A DNA stretch of 64,000 nt from Candidatus Nitrotoga sp. SPKER (GTDB lineage Bacteria; Pseudomonadota; Gammaproteobacteria; Burkholderiales; Gallionellaceae). Under the pieces are notes generated by a model. The model ran no database searches and was not told where the DNA came from. It saw only the letters and a program-made list of their open reading frames with translations. Below, piece after piece: positions 25,179 through 33,999 of this stretch. The position numbers were made by a program, and so were the translations under genes. The stretch's first letter is position 1; every line of letters begins with the position of its first letter. The DNA lies in assembly GCA_003402285.1 (NCBI GenBank), contig QFXG01000025.1:1-64000 (forward strand). The letters run 5' to 3'.

Positions 25179-26504
25179 TCACTTGAGAAACTTTTCGTAA
25201 TCAGCCTTCACACCGCTAGGAACACTAGCTGGATCAATGAGGGCTAGATTCTGCTTGAATCGTTGGCGGCATGACGGCAGGCTGCTTACGCGACGGCCAA
25301 GCGTTGTTTCTGGTGAAATCGCCAAACGAATCATCGTAGCGATCTCGCGAGGAGAGAACGACTTGATAATTTGATCGTAGCTGGTTGAAGCAGCCCACGA
25401 AACACCGTGTCCATTCCCCACGTTGCAACAGAGCACTACTTGGACAAATTGCTCTTGCACCGTATCGGGAACGGCACTTTGTCGTGATAGCTCTAGCAAA
25501 CGTTCAGCGAATGGGGGTTCGTTGTAGAAATTGTTCATCCCGTTGTGAACGTTCCATAGGCGATCTACTGCGCGGTAGAAAACAGCATGTTGCTCGGACT
25601 CATTTAGCAGCGTCAGAAGCCCCAGCTTCTCGAAGAATTGCAACGAGGCCGTGTATCTCGGCTCATCGCCCTTCGCAGCGTATTCACTGTGTTTGTTGAC
25701 TAAGTCAGAACGTAACGTGGCAGTAAATCCCGCTTTTAATGCGTCGCAGATATCTAGCGAATTGAGGCGCGAAGGCTCGGATGTATTGGGATCACAGTAG
25801 ATGCCGTGAACCATTCCAACGAGCATTTGACGCTGTGCGTCATGGGTTTCGCTAAGTCGTTGAACCCAAATGCTGCACTGGTTCGCGTTGAATCGCGCCC
25901 CTTTTACTGCCGAAATGAACGCGCCGATATCAACCCCCTTTGGCGATGACGCATCAGCGAGCGCGTAACGAACACAACGGTTCAAGAACGTTGTGAACTC
26001 GCGGTCATTGACCGTTCCGAGGGTTGGATGTGCGGCTGAAAAGTTGTTTCTAACATCTCGACATTGATCGAGAAAAAAGAAACCATCCTCATTGACGAAG
26101 TTCAGTTTGAGGCACAGCTCCAACAATCTACTATCTTGAAGCTCAAGCAGGTGCTTTTCCTCAAAATCGGACTGAAGAATCTGGGCAACGATTGGTAAGC
26201 CAAAGTTCCGCACCTTCGTTCGGAGCTGAAGGATCGCCGCGTTCCAAATGTAATTCATCGCTCCATCAAACAGCCCGGTGCTCACAGCCACGCACATTCT
26301 CGCGATTAGCTCACCTCTAAGCGGGACAGGAATTTCTCGTAGCTCGCGCGGCAAATCGCGCCAAGCGTAGTGAATTTCCTCATCGCTCGCCAGCACAGCT
26401 CTAGGAATCCCAAGGGCAGTCGTGAGCGCCGAAAGCGTTGGCAGGATCGTTGTCGGTAACGCTGGCAGCGATGGGTCATGCGGTGAGGGGACTATGGCTG
26501 ACAC
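25179..26504 (-). CDS. Large HEPN-like protein of unknown function, first integron cassette
   Basis: The 441-residue predominantly helical protein starts at a GTG with GGAG nine bases upstream. A middle segment, FLDQCRDVRNNFSAAHPTLG near residue 150, carries an R-x6-H arrangement (RNNFSAAH). This resembles the catalytic motif of HEPN RNases found in abortive-infection and toxin-antitoxin proteins. The C-terminal half has no recognised motif. Position directly at attI means it is the most recently inserted and probably best expressed cassette. Defence or stress function is inference. Alternative: a non-enzymatic structural protein. Confidence 0.6.
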   Translation of the reverse strand: MSAIVPSPHDPSLPALPTTILPTLSALTTALGIPRAVLASDEEIHYAWRDLPRELREIPVPLRGELIARMCVAVSTGLFDGAMNYIWNAAILQLRTKVRNFGLPIVAQILQSDFEEKHLLELQDSRLLELCLKLNFVNEDGFFFLDQCRDVRNNFSAAHPTLGTVNDREFTTFLNRCVRYALADASSPKGVDIGAFISAVKGARFNANQCSIWVQRLSETHDAQRQMLVGMVHGIYCDPNTSEPSRLNSLDICDALKAGFTATLRSDLVNKHSEYAAKGDEPRYTASLQFFEKLGLLTLLNESEQHAVFYRAVDRLWNVHNGMNNFYNEPPFAERLLELSRQSAVPDTVQEQFVQVVLCCNVGNGHGVSWAASTSYDQIIKSFSPREIATMIRLAISPETTLGRRVSSLPSCRQRFKQNLALIDPASVPSGVKADYEKFLK

Positions 26505-26533
26505 TATGTCGTCTCCGAAGGTTGACTAAAGAC

Positions 26534-26626
26534 AGCTAACGTAAATTAGACACCCTAAAAATGCCGGTAAAAGCACCTTCGAGGTGTACAATCTAAAAAC
26601 ATCCATGTAATGCATTGTTTTAATTG
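26534..26626 (-). other. attI primary recombination site (right copy)
   Basis: AGCTAAC (26534-26540; GTTAGCT on the minus strand) is the cassette junction. The site extends to about 26626 with the near-palindrome CACCTTCGAGGTG at 26574-26586. It lies between the first cassette and the divergent intI, as in known integrons. A diverged copy exists inverted at 12040-12138. Confidence 0.85.
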
Positions 26627-26656
26627 GGTGTGAAAATTTAGCACACCCAATTTTTT
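26622..26656 (+). terminator. Strong hairpin before intI
   Basis: AATTGGGTGTG pairs perfectly with CACACCCAATT around AAAATTTAG, followed by TTTTTCTG. It may be a terminator reading toward intI, or a regulatory stem of the intI leader. The left platform keeps a degenerate equivalent (TGGGT...ACCC). Confidence 0.65.
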
Positions 26657-26670
26657 CTGATAAAAACGAC

Positions 26671-27170
26671 ATGAATACATCCCCTAAGCTGCTTGATCAA
26701 GTACGCGATAAGTTGCGGGTGAAACACTATGCTATCCGAACTGAGCTATGTGGACTGGATTAAACGTTATATTTACTTCCATGACAAGGTACACCCGAAA
26801 GATTTAGCTGAGCAGGATATCGAAGCGTTTCTGACGCATCTTGCCTTTGCGGGCAAGGTCTCTGCTTCAACCCAAAATCAAGAGAAAGCGGCGTTGTTGT
26901 TTTTATACCGCGAGGTATTGGAGATCAAATTATCGTGGTTGGATAACGTCACACAAGCCAACACGCCGAAAAAAACTACCCGTCGTCTTAACGGTGAGCG
27001 AGGTGCAGGCGGTGTTGTCGAAATTGAGTAGTTGGTATCTGTTGCAAGCGAGATAGAACATCCGTATTTTGCAGGAGCTTCTCGGTCATTCGAATTTTTC
27101 CACAACTATGATATATACCCATATGTTGAACAAAGATGGCAAAGGTGTGGTGAGTCCGTTGGATAGATAA
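26671..27170 (+). pseudogene. intI: Integron integrase (intI), frameshifted and internally deleted
   Basis: The reading starts MNTSPKLLDQVRDKLRVKHYAIRTE, then shifts frame at about 26743 into YVDWIKRYIYFHDKVHPKDL and FLTHLAFAGKVSASTQNQ. It shifts again at about 26975 into LPVVLTVSEVQAVLSKL. The segment that should carry the catalytic Arg and the integron-specific insertion is missing (roughly half of the usual ~320 codons). The C-terminal box [18 protein letters not shown], with His and the catalytic Tyr, and the tail VVSPLDR remain up to the TAA at 27170. It is inactive. Confidence 0.93.
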
Positions 27171-27236
27171 GGGAAATTCGCTGTATTAATTGGAATGCCG
27201 AGTTATGAAACCGGAAAATGTAAAAAGTGAGCAGAT

Positions 27237-28475
27237 ATGAATCGATTTAACAGTATTTTTTTAGGCATTTTTCTACTGCTGTTACAAGCATGCGGGGCGA
27301 CTCCGTCACTAGAAGCGAGGCATCGGCCTTCTGGTTTAAATACTCAGTTCAATAGTGGTCAATTGACCTTTTCGGATTACGTGGCAGATCGCCGCGCAAT
27401 GATTACAAAAGTACGCTCGGACAATAATAAGGCCGAGTTAGAAAAGGTGGTTAATGGCAATGCACCTTTTGAATTAAAGCCAGCAGACAGTTGCCCAAAA
27501 GGAAGTGAAAAACCCTATCGACGCGGCATTTTACTTACCCATGGATTAACCGATGCTCCTTATTCCATGCACGTACTGGCATCTTTTTTCCAGGAAAATT
27601 GCTTCCGCGTCATGGCAATACTTTTGCCCGGCCATGGTACGCAACCTGGAGATTTACTTGATGTAACGTGGCAGGAGTGGGCAAAAGCGGAGGCCTATGG
27701 CACCGATAAGCTTGCTGCTGAGGTTGATGAAGTTTATCTGGGAGGGTTATCTACAGGTGGCACGTTGAGTGTTTATCAAGCTTTGGGAGATAGTCGCGTA
27801 CGTGGATTGTTCCTGTTTTCTCCCGCGCTGAAAATTACGCCAATGGCTTCTTTGGCCACGGTTCATAAGATTTATAGTTGGTTGATACCATCAGCAAAGT
27901 GGGTCGATATCATGCCCGACAAGGCTATCTACAAATATGAATCTTTTCCTAATAATGCTGCTGCCCAAATATACGCGTTGATACAGGAAGTACAAGCTCA
28001 ATTACATAAGCGTGCGGTTAATATCCCCGTATTTACCGCTGCAAGTCAGGACGATACGACTGTTTATACGTCGGCCACTTTAGATTTTATGGTTCATGCG
28101 CCTCATGCATCCAATAAACTGGTACTTTATACGACCGATACCACAAAAGTTCCGCCAAATATTCCAGTAGAAAAACTGGAGTTAATTAATAGTGTTTTCC
28201 CTGAACAGAAAATACTAAGTGCTGCACACACGTCGATGATCTTGCCCCTAGATGATGCGTACTATGGCCTGAAGGGCGAGTATTCAAGTTGCATACACTA
28301 TTACCCAGATGATATTAAACAATATGATGCGTGTAACAAAAACCCTGAACAGGATTTGCAGGGCGAATTAACTAAGGAAAACCTTAAGGTCGGTACGCTA
28401 CGTCGTTTAATGGTTAACCCGAATTTTCCAACGCTTAAAATTTCCATGAAAAAATTTATTGATAATTTACCGTGA
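27237..28475 (+). CDS. Lipoprotein alpha/beta hydrolase
   Basis: The 412-residue precursor has the lipobox LQAC near residue 19 (FLGIFLLLLQAC), so it is lipid-anchored in the envelope. The hydrolase domain shows GILLTHGLTDAPYS with the oxyanion segment, ILLPGHGTQPGD, the nucleophile elbow GLSTGG near residue 180, an Asp in ASQDDTTVY near 280, and His in SAAHTSMI near 332. This resembles carboxylesterase/monoacylglycerol-lipase types. Substrate unknown. It starts 67 bp after the dead intI and its codon content resembles core genes. Confidence 0.82.
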   Translation: MNRFNSIFLGIFLLLLQACGATPSLEARHRPSGLNTQFNSGQLTFSDYVADRRAMITKVRSDNNKAELEKVVNGNAPFELKPADSCPKGSEKPYRRGILLTHGLTDAPYSMHVLASFFQENCFRVMAILLPGHGTQPGDLLDVTWQEWAKAEAYGTDKLAAEVDEVYLGGLSTGGTLSVYQALGDSRVRGLFLFSPALKITPMASLATVHKIYSWLIPSAKWVDIMPDKAIYKYESFPNNAAAQIYALIQEVQAQLHKRAVNIPVFTAASQDDTTVYTSATLDFMVHAPHASNKLVLYTTDTTKVPPNIPVEKLELINSVFPEQKILSAAHTSMILPLDDAYYGLKGEYSSCIHYYPDDIKQYDACNKNPEQDLQGELTKENLKVGTLRRLMVNPNFPTLKISMKKFIDNLP

Positions 28476-28560
28476 TCATTGCATATGACGGACAGTCTCT
28501 TATTCGGTATTTTTTCGTATAGCAGCCAGGGTTGATAGCAGGGTTGCGGTAAATTAGCTC

Positions 28561-29517
28561 ATGGCTTCAGAATTCGATTTAATCCATCGTTTCTTCACTC
28601 GTCCCACACCCGGCGCTGTCTTGGGTGTGGGTGACGATGCTGCGCTTGTAAAGGTTAATAAGGGTATGGAGCTGGCAGTGTCAACCGACATGTTAGTAAG
28701 CGGGACACATTTTTTTCCAGATGCCGATCCTTTTTTTCTTGGGCACAAGGCGCTGGCAGTAAATCTGTCTGACATGGCAGCGATGGCGGCGCAGCCGCAT
28801 TGGGCGACTTTAGCTTTGTCACTGCCCGGGGTAGATGAGTCGTGGCTGGAAAAATTCAGCGCGGGATTGTTTGCGTTGGCAGATGAACATCACATAGAAC
28901 TAATTGGCGGTGATACCACGCGTGGGCCACTTAATCTGTGCATCACTATTATGGGTGAAGTCCCGCATGGTGCGGCGTTGCGGCGTTCGAGTGCACAGGT
29001 TGGGGATGATATTTGGGTATCCGGTGTATTGGGTAATGCTGCGCTGGCTTTGGCGCATATGCAAGGGCATGTGCAATTGGCTGAGAAAGATTTTGCGGCC
29101 TGTGCTTTGGCGTTGCACCAACCCCTGCCGCGTGTGGCACTTGGGCTGGCACTCCGCGGCGTGGCGCACAGTGCAATAGATATTTCGGATGGGTTGTTGG
29201 CAGATCTCGGCCACATACTGGAGTGCTCTAACGTTGGTGCCGAAATTACATTCGACACTCTACCAATATCCTATGCACTGCAACTATATCTTGAACAACC
29301 GTTGGGCAGGCACTGTTTGCTGGCCGGGGGCGATGATTATGAATTATGTTTTACGGTACCTGTTGCGCATCGTTCCGAAGTTGAGAAAATCGCCGCCAAT
29401 CTCGGTTTACTGCTGACACGCATTGGCACCATCACGGCGGAAAAGAAGTGCACAGTGCGTGCTGCGGATGGCAGTATTATCAATATTGAGGAGTCCGGCT
29501 ATGACCACTTCCGCTGA
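28561..29517 (+). CDS. thiL: Thiamine-monophosphate kinase
   Basis: ThiL phosphorylates thiamine monophosphate to the active cofactor TPP. The 318 residues show the ATP/Mg binding motif GVGDDAALV near residue 21, STDMLVSGTHF, the glycine-rich GGDTTRGPL near 120 and DISDGLLADLGHI near 213. It is followed by overlapping pgpA and a nuclease gene, which form one unit. Confidence 0.96.
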   Translation: MASEFDLIHRFFTRPTPGAVLGVGDDAALVKVNKGMELAVSTDMLVSGTHFFPDADPFFLGHKALAVNLSDMAAMAAQPHWATLALSLPGVDESWLEKFSAGLFALADEHHIELIGGDTTRGPLNLCITIMGEVPHGAALRRSSAQVGDDIWVSGVLGNAALALAHMQGHVQLAEKDFAACALALHQPLPRVALGLALRGVAHSAIDISDGLLADLGHILECSNVGAEITFDTLPISYALQLYLEQPLGRHCLLAGGDDYELCFTVPVAHRSEVEKIAANLGLLLTRIGTITAEKKCTVRAADGSIINIEESGYDHFR

Positions 29518-30004
29518 TTTTCCCGTACAGCCTTCATGGCGTTTTATCTTTAGTCATCCTGCACATTTCCTGTCTTTCGGTTTCGGCAGTGGCCTGTTTC
29601 CTGGATCGCCGGGCACCGCAGGCACATTGGTTGCTTTCCCGATTTATTGGTACCTTGCAGAACGCCTAACTGATGTGCAGTTTATCCTGGTGTTAATTGT
29701 GGCCTTCGCTGTGGGTGTGTGGGTGTGTGAGAAGACCGGGAAGACGCTAGGCGTGCCAGACCATGGAGGAATGGTGTGGGATGAGATTGTAGCTTTTTTG
29801 CTGGTGTTGATTTTTACCCCCGAAGGGTTTTTTTGGCAGCTGCTGGCATTTTCACTGTTCCGGTTTTTCGACATAGTTAAGCCACCGCCGATCCGTCACT
29901 TTGACCGGACTTGGCACGGTGGTCTGGGTGTTATGTTTGACGATATTCTTGCGGCGGGCTATACGCTGCTAAGCTTGGCGCTGGTGAAAAGCGCGCTTTT
30001 GTGA
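29501..30004 (+). CDS. pgpA: Phosphatidylglycerophosphatase A
   Basis: PgpA dephosphorylates phosphatidylglycerol phosphate in the inner membrane. From the ATG of MTTSADFPVQPSWRF the protein has 167 residues with FGSGLFPGSPGTAGTL near residue 28, the acidic motif DHGGMVWDEIVAF near 88, and several transmembrane helices. The start lies inside the end of thiL (17-bp overlap), a common thiL-pgpA arrangement. Confidence 0.95.
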   Translation: MTTSADFPVQPSWRFIFSHPAHFLSFGFGSGLFPGSPGTAGTLVAFPIYWYLAERLTDVQFILVLIVAFAVGVWVCEKTGKTLGVPDHGGMVWDEIVAFLLVLIFTPEGFFWQLLAFSLFRFFDIVKPPPIRHFDRTWHGGLGVMFDDILAAGYTLLSLALVKSALL

Positions 30005-30651
30005 AAAACATTCTTGAAATTGGATGGGTCGCTGTTCTATTTCTACTCGGGGCACTCAATGCAGCTTGCGCGGAAGAATTTTCAGCCAAGGTTATCGCCG
30101 TAGTAGATGGCGATACTGTGCTTATATTGCGCGACAATATGCCGATTAAAGTGCGGCTGGCTGAGATCGATGCGCCGGAAAAAACGCAGGCATTCGGTGA
30201 AGAGTCCAAGCAATCCCTGGCCGAGTTGGTACTAAATAAACAGGTGCATGTGGATAGCCGAGCAATAGATGATTATGGCCGGTTGGTAGCACTCATCACA
30301 ATAGATGGATTGAACATCAGCTATGAACAAGTACAGCGCGGAATGGCGTGGATGTATTCTCGTTTTAATAAGAGCGAGGTATTGCTGGGTTTGCAAAACG
30401 GGGCTAAAAAAGCTAAGCGCGGGTTATGGATGCAGACCGATCCGATACCGCCGAATAAATGGCGCAAGGACAATGCAGTACCTCAGAAACATGATGTTGC
30501 GCAGAATGATAGTTGCGGCAGCAAGCGATATTGTTCACAAATGAGCTCTTGCAACGAAGCGAATTTTTATCTATCCCAATGTAATGTTAAAACCTTGGAT
30601 AGAGATAATGATGGCGTGCCGTGCGAAAATTTGTGCTCTACTAAAAAATAA
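30001..30651 (+). CDS. Exported thermonuclease-like nuclease with excalibur domain
   Basis: The protein starts at a GTG that overlaps the pgpA stop and has 216 residues. A signal peptide (about residues 1-23, ending NAACA) precedes a staphylococcal-nuclease domain with VVDGDTVLI, KVRLAEIDAPEK (Arg and Glu of the active site) and SRAIDDYGRLVA. After a linker, a C-terminal excalibur calcium-binding domain is recognised by four Cys and the DRDNDGVPCE loop (about 175-214). It probably degrades DNA or RNA in the periplasm or outside the cell. The 3' end overlaps lpxH by 11 bp on the opposite strand. Confidence 0.9.
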   Translation: MKNILEIGWVAVLFLLGALNAACAEEFSAKVIAVVDGDTVLILRDNMPIKVRLAEIDAPEKTQAFGEESKQSLAELVLNKQVHVDSRAIDDYGRLVALITIDGLNISYEQVQRGMAWMYSRFNKSEVLLGLQNGAKKAKRGLWMQTDPIPPNKWRKDNAVPQKHDVAQNDSCGSKRYCSQMSSCNEANFYLSQCNVKTLDRDNDGVPCENLCSTKK

Positions 30652-31369
30652 TCGTTTCAAAGCTGCACCCTGCTGCATCGCAGCGCAAGGCATTCCCTGT
30701 CTCGTGCCAATCTCCCAGTACCCAGCGCTCGCAACTATGGCCATCTACCGTATGTAGGTGGCGTTTTAGGCGATGAGTGTGTCCATGGATCATGCGCGGA
30801 TAATGATGCTGACGTAGCAGGCTTGCGACTGCTTCCAGATTGACGTCCATGATATTTTCATTCTTGTGTTTTTTTGCGTTCTCGCTTCGTGTACGCAGTT
30901 GTGCAATGGCGGCCTTGCGCTGTGCCAAGGGCTGGTCAAGGAAATTTTGCTGCCATATGGGTTCATGGACTTGTTTACGGAAATCTTGATAAGCAATATC
31001 GTCAGTGCACAGAAGGTCGCCATGGGTGAACAATGTCGGCGTGCCATATAGGTTGAGCAGCGTAGGGTCAGCCAGCAGCGTGGCACCGCTCGCTTGTGCG
31101 AGTTTTTGGCCCATTAGCAGATCGCGGTTGCCATGCATCATGCTGATGGCAGTGCCGCTAATGGAAAGTGCGTGCAAAGCATGAGTAATCTGACGATTAA
31201 ATGGGTCGTCGATATCATCATCGCCAGCCCAGTATTCGAATAAATCACCAAGTATGTAGAGTGCCTCGGCTTCAGGCGCAATCTTTTGAATGAAATGCAA
31301 AAATACCTGCATGCTGTGCGGCTGTTCCGCGCACAGGTGCAGGTCAGAAATAATTAAACTGTAGGCCAC
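30641..31369 (-). CDS. lpxH: UDP-2,3-diacylglucosamine diphosphatase LpxH
   Basis: LpxH cleaves UDP-2,3-diacylglucosamine to lipid X in lipid A synthesis. I choose the GTG at 31369 (VAYSLIISDLHL) because the metallophosphoesterase fold begins there and gives 242 residues, the family length; the 29 residues upstream are unlike the family. Motifs: SDLHL, GDLFEYWAGDDD, HGNRD near residue 80 and HGHTHR near 193. Confidence 0.93.
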   Translation of the reverse strand: MAYSLIISDLHLCAEQPHSMQVFLHFIQKIAPEAEALYILGDLFEYWAGDDDIDDPFNRQITHALHALSISGTAISMMHGNRDLLMGQKLAQASGATLLADPTLLNLYGTPTLFTHGDLLCTDDIAYQDFRKQVHEPIWQQNFLDQPLAQRKAAIAQLRTRSENAKKHKNENIMDVNLEAVASLLRQHHYPRMIHGHTHRLKRHLHTVDGHSCERWVLGDWHETGNALRCDAAGCSFETIIF

Positions 31370-31544
31370 GAAATGATTGGAGCCCTGAAGATTTAAAATA
31401 AATTTGCTATAAAAGCATTTGACAATCCATGTTTCGTCACGTCTCAGGTTATTCAATAAAACGTGACGAAATTTATTTCCGTGCAGCTATTTTTTGCTTT
31501 GAGACTTCAAACTAGGCTGACTTGTTTAGCCTACGTTCTTTAAG

Positions 31545-32150
31545 TTATTGCACTACTTCCGCTTTGGTGATGACTACATCTTCCAGCGGCACGTCTTGAT
31601 GTCCTGATTTATTGCCTGTCTTGACTTTGCGGATAGCATCGAGTACCTCTGTGCCTGACACTACTTTCCCGAATACGCAATAACCATAACCTTGGCTACT
31701 GGATGCAGTGTAGTCAAGAAACATGTTGTCCTTTAAGTTAATGAAAAACTGCGCTGTGGCAGAGTGCGGATCGGAAGTACGCGCCATGGCGATGGTATAT
31801 TTATCGTTCGTCAAGCCATTCGCTGCCTCGTTTCGAATGGTCGCCCTGGTAGTTTTTTCTTTCATGCCGGGCTCGAAGCCACCGCCTTGGACCATGAAGC
31901 CATCAATTACGCGATGGAACAGCGTATTGTCATAAAATCCGCTGTTCACGTAGTCCAGAAAATTTTTAACGGTGATAGGCGCTTTTTCAGCATCCAGTTC
32001 GATGGTGATATTGCCGAGGTTAGTGTGCAGTTTGACCATGCTGATTTTTCCTTTTTGTGCTGAGTGTTGTTGAGAAATGGGAGCGGCTTGTGCTGTGCAC
32101 AATAGCAGGCAACTGAGCAGCAGAGTAGCGAATATTTGTTGAAATTTCAT
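31545..32150 (-). CDS. Periplasmic cyclophilin-type peptidyl-prolyl isomerase
   Basis: The 201-residue precursor has a signal peptide ([18 protein letters not shown], ending AQA). A cyclophilin domain follows with [39 protein letters not shown] and [15 protein letters not shown]. It catalyses Xaa-Pro isomerisation of exported proteins (PpiA-like). A second cyclophilin gene lies immediately upstream, and the two are similar enough to be a tandem duplication. Confidence 0.93.
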   Translation of the reverse strand: MKFQQIFATLLLSCLLLCTAQAAPISQQHSAQKGKISMVKLHTNLGNITIELDAEKAPITVKNFLDYVNSGFYDNTLFHRVIDGFMVQGGGFEPGMKEKTTRATIRNEAANGLTNDKYTIAMARTSDPHSATAQFFINLKDNMFLDYTASSSQGYGYCVFGKVVSGTEVLDAIRKVKTGNKSGHQDVPLEDVVITKAEVVQ

Positions 32151-32221
32151 GATGTGATTTCCTCGTAATTGATCTGAAAGCGGTTGCCGCATTTAAACTA
32201 ACTTTTGGGCACCATTTTTCA

Positions 32222-32749
32222 TTATTGCACTTCTTCTGCTTTTTTGAGAACGACCTCCTCTAATGGGACGTTTTCAAGTCCATAGCGATTACCGACCTGT
32301 ACCTTGCTAATAGCATCCACAACTTCTGTGCCCGCCACTACCTTGCCAAACACGCAATAACCATAGCCTTGCTTATCGGGCGCAGTGTAATTCAGAGAAT
32401 TATTATCCTTTAAGTTAATAAAAAATTGCGATGTGGCAGAATGAGGGGCGGATGAGCGCGCCATGGCGATTGTATATTTGTCGTTCTTTAGGCCATTGGC
32501 AGCCTCATTTTTGATTGGCGGATTGGTAGATTTTGGTGCCATTTTTGCAATACTGCTCATTGAAACTGTGCCCAACGAGTAGTTATAGCCGCCGCCCTGG
32601 ATGACGAATCCATCAATCACGCGATGGAATAAGGTCTTGTAGTAAAAACCACTATTAACATATTCAAGAAAATTTTTAACAGTGGCAGGTGCTTTCTCAG
32701 CATCCAGTTCAAGAGTGATTATTCCATAATTGGTATGTAGTTTAACCAT
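32222..32749 (-). CDS. ppiB: Cytoplasmic cyclophilin-type peptidyl-prolyl isomerase
   Basis: This 175-residue cyclophilin starts at [21 protein letters not shown]. It shows [33 protein letters not shown] and [15 protein letters not shown], with about 14 extra residues in the loop after GGG compared with its neighbour. An in-frame ATG at 32809 would add 20 residues without a signal peptide. Bases 32855-32760 still resemble the signal-peptide region of the neighbour but with frame damage, so the cytoplasmic form seems the one made. Confidence 0.88.
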   Translation of the reverse strand: MVKLHTNYGIITLELDAEKAPATVKNFLEYVNSGFYYKTLFHRVIDGFVIQGGGYNYSLGTVSMSSIAKMAPKSTNPPIKNEAANGLKNDKYTIAMARSSAPHSATSQFFINLKDNNSLNYTAPDKQGYGYCVFGKVVAGTEVVDAISKVQVGNRYGLENVPLEEVVLKKAEEVQ

Positions 32750-32991
32750 GCTAAATTTTCCATTGATTGCTGAAGGTTGGGAAGAATGCCAGTTGGTACA
32801 GCGCACCATTGTATTTAACTGAGCAGCAAGGAGAGTGATAGATTTGAAGTTTCATTATGCTATTTCTTATAGGGTTATATGTAGCGGCATAGCGTTTCAC
32901 TTTCCGGTAAGTAAGGGGATAGCGAGATCGGTGCCAGAGTTTAGTTCAGAGACTAGGAGATTTCGGTAGCCAGGTGGAGGAACATGTTAAA

Positions 32992-33999
32992 TTATTTTAC
33001 GGCACGCTCTTCTTGAATAAGCCATTTATTGTTTAATTTTACCAGAAGCATGATTTTATCAAAGGATGTGTTGAGGTAGTCGGAGCGATAGGATTGATGA
33101 AAAGTAAGGGTGGCATGGTTTTCATCCGGGAAACTGACTTTTTCATTACTGACATTGATCTCGATATATTTAGGTGTGCTGATACGTGCATTGCTTTCAG
33201 TTTCCCACTGGTCACGCTTTTCGCCATTCGGCGTTTTAAAATCGGTAGTGTAGAAATCTAAATATTTTCTGACATTTTGGGACGACCATACTTCGGCCCA
33301 TTCGCGTAACATTTTTAGCACTTCATCGCTATTGTTGACAGCCGGCTTTTTAACAATTGCGGGTTTGGTAGGCGAAGCAGATTCGGGCACGGCCGTAACT
33401 ACTTTGGATGGTACCGGTGTTGTCTCGGGAGTCGCTGCTTGCTGTTTGGCTGCATTAGCAATGGCGGTATTGGGTTTACTCTTCGGAAGCAGATCATTAA
33501 TCAGAGTAAGCTTGGTCTGGGCGGCGGCATTGTTTCGGTCCAGCTGTAGCGCGCGTTCATAAGCCAGGCTTGCCATTTTAGCGTAGATATCCCCCAGATT
33601 TTCTTGAGCAGTAGCATAGTTCGGGTGGTTGCGAATCGCTGCCTCGAGTGCGACCTTGGCCTTGTCGTATTGGCCTAGCCCGGCGTATAACACGGCGAGG
33701 TTGTTATAAGGTTCCGGCAGTTCCGGGTAATCCTCAGTCAGCGATGAGAATATGCTGATTGCGTCATTGGTTTTACGCTGTGTGGTGAGGATTAGACCTT
33801 TCAGGAAGCGTGCCTGTGCATCTTTGGGCTTGTTGGTGAGATAGATGTCAACCCGCTTCAGTGCCTGGGCATGTTGATTCTGTTTGAACAACTTATTGAT
33901 ATCCTGGATTTCATCCGCGCCTGCGGTGAGGCTGAAGCACAGTAATAGTGCGCCTCCGAGTAATGCTGTATGAAGACCAAAACGGTTGAAATTGTCCAT
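32992..33999 (-). CDS. TPR-repeat periplasmic protein with C-terminal NTF2/SnoaL-like domain
   Basis: The 335-residue precursor begins with a signal peptide (LLGGALLLCFSLTAGA, about residues 12-28). Tetratricopeptide repeats span about 30-165 (including AQARFLKGLIL, PEPYNNLAVLYAGLGQYDKA, ATAQENLGDIYAKM). After a Pro/Ala/Thr-rich linker (about 170-225) comes a ~110-residue domain with MLREWAEVWSSQNVRKYLDFY and WLIQEERAVK, of the NTF2-like type. This domain pair is known in envelope proteins linked to cell-wall or secretion factors. It is divergent from glnS. Confidence 0.85.
   Translation of the reverse strand: MDNFNRFGLHTALLGGALLLCFSLTAGADEIQDINKLFKQNQHAQALKRVDIYLTNKPKDAQARFLKGLILTTQRKTNDAISIFSSLTEDYPELPEPYNNLAVLYAGLGQYDKAKVALEAAIRNHPNYATAQENLGDIYAKMASLAYERALQLDRNNAAAQTKLTLINDLLPKSKPNTAIANAAKQQAATPETTPVPSKVVTAVPESASPTKPAIVKKPAVNNSDEVLKMLREWAEVWSSQNVRKYLDFYTTDFKTPNGEKRDQWETESNARISTPKYIEINVSNEKVSFPDENHATLTFHQSYRSDYLNTSFDKIMLLVKLNNKWLIQEERAVK

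Noticed and set aside
31370..31456. Extended N-terminus for lpxH
   Set aside because: The metallophosphoesterase fold starts at the GTG at 31369, and the extension does not resemble the family.
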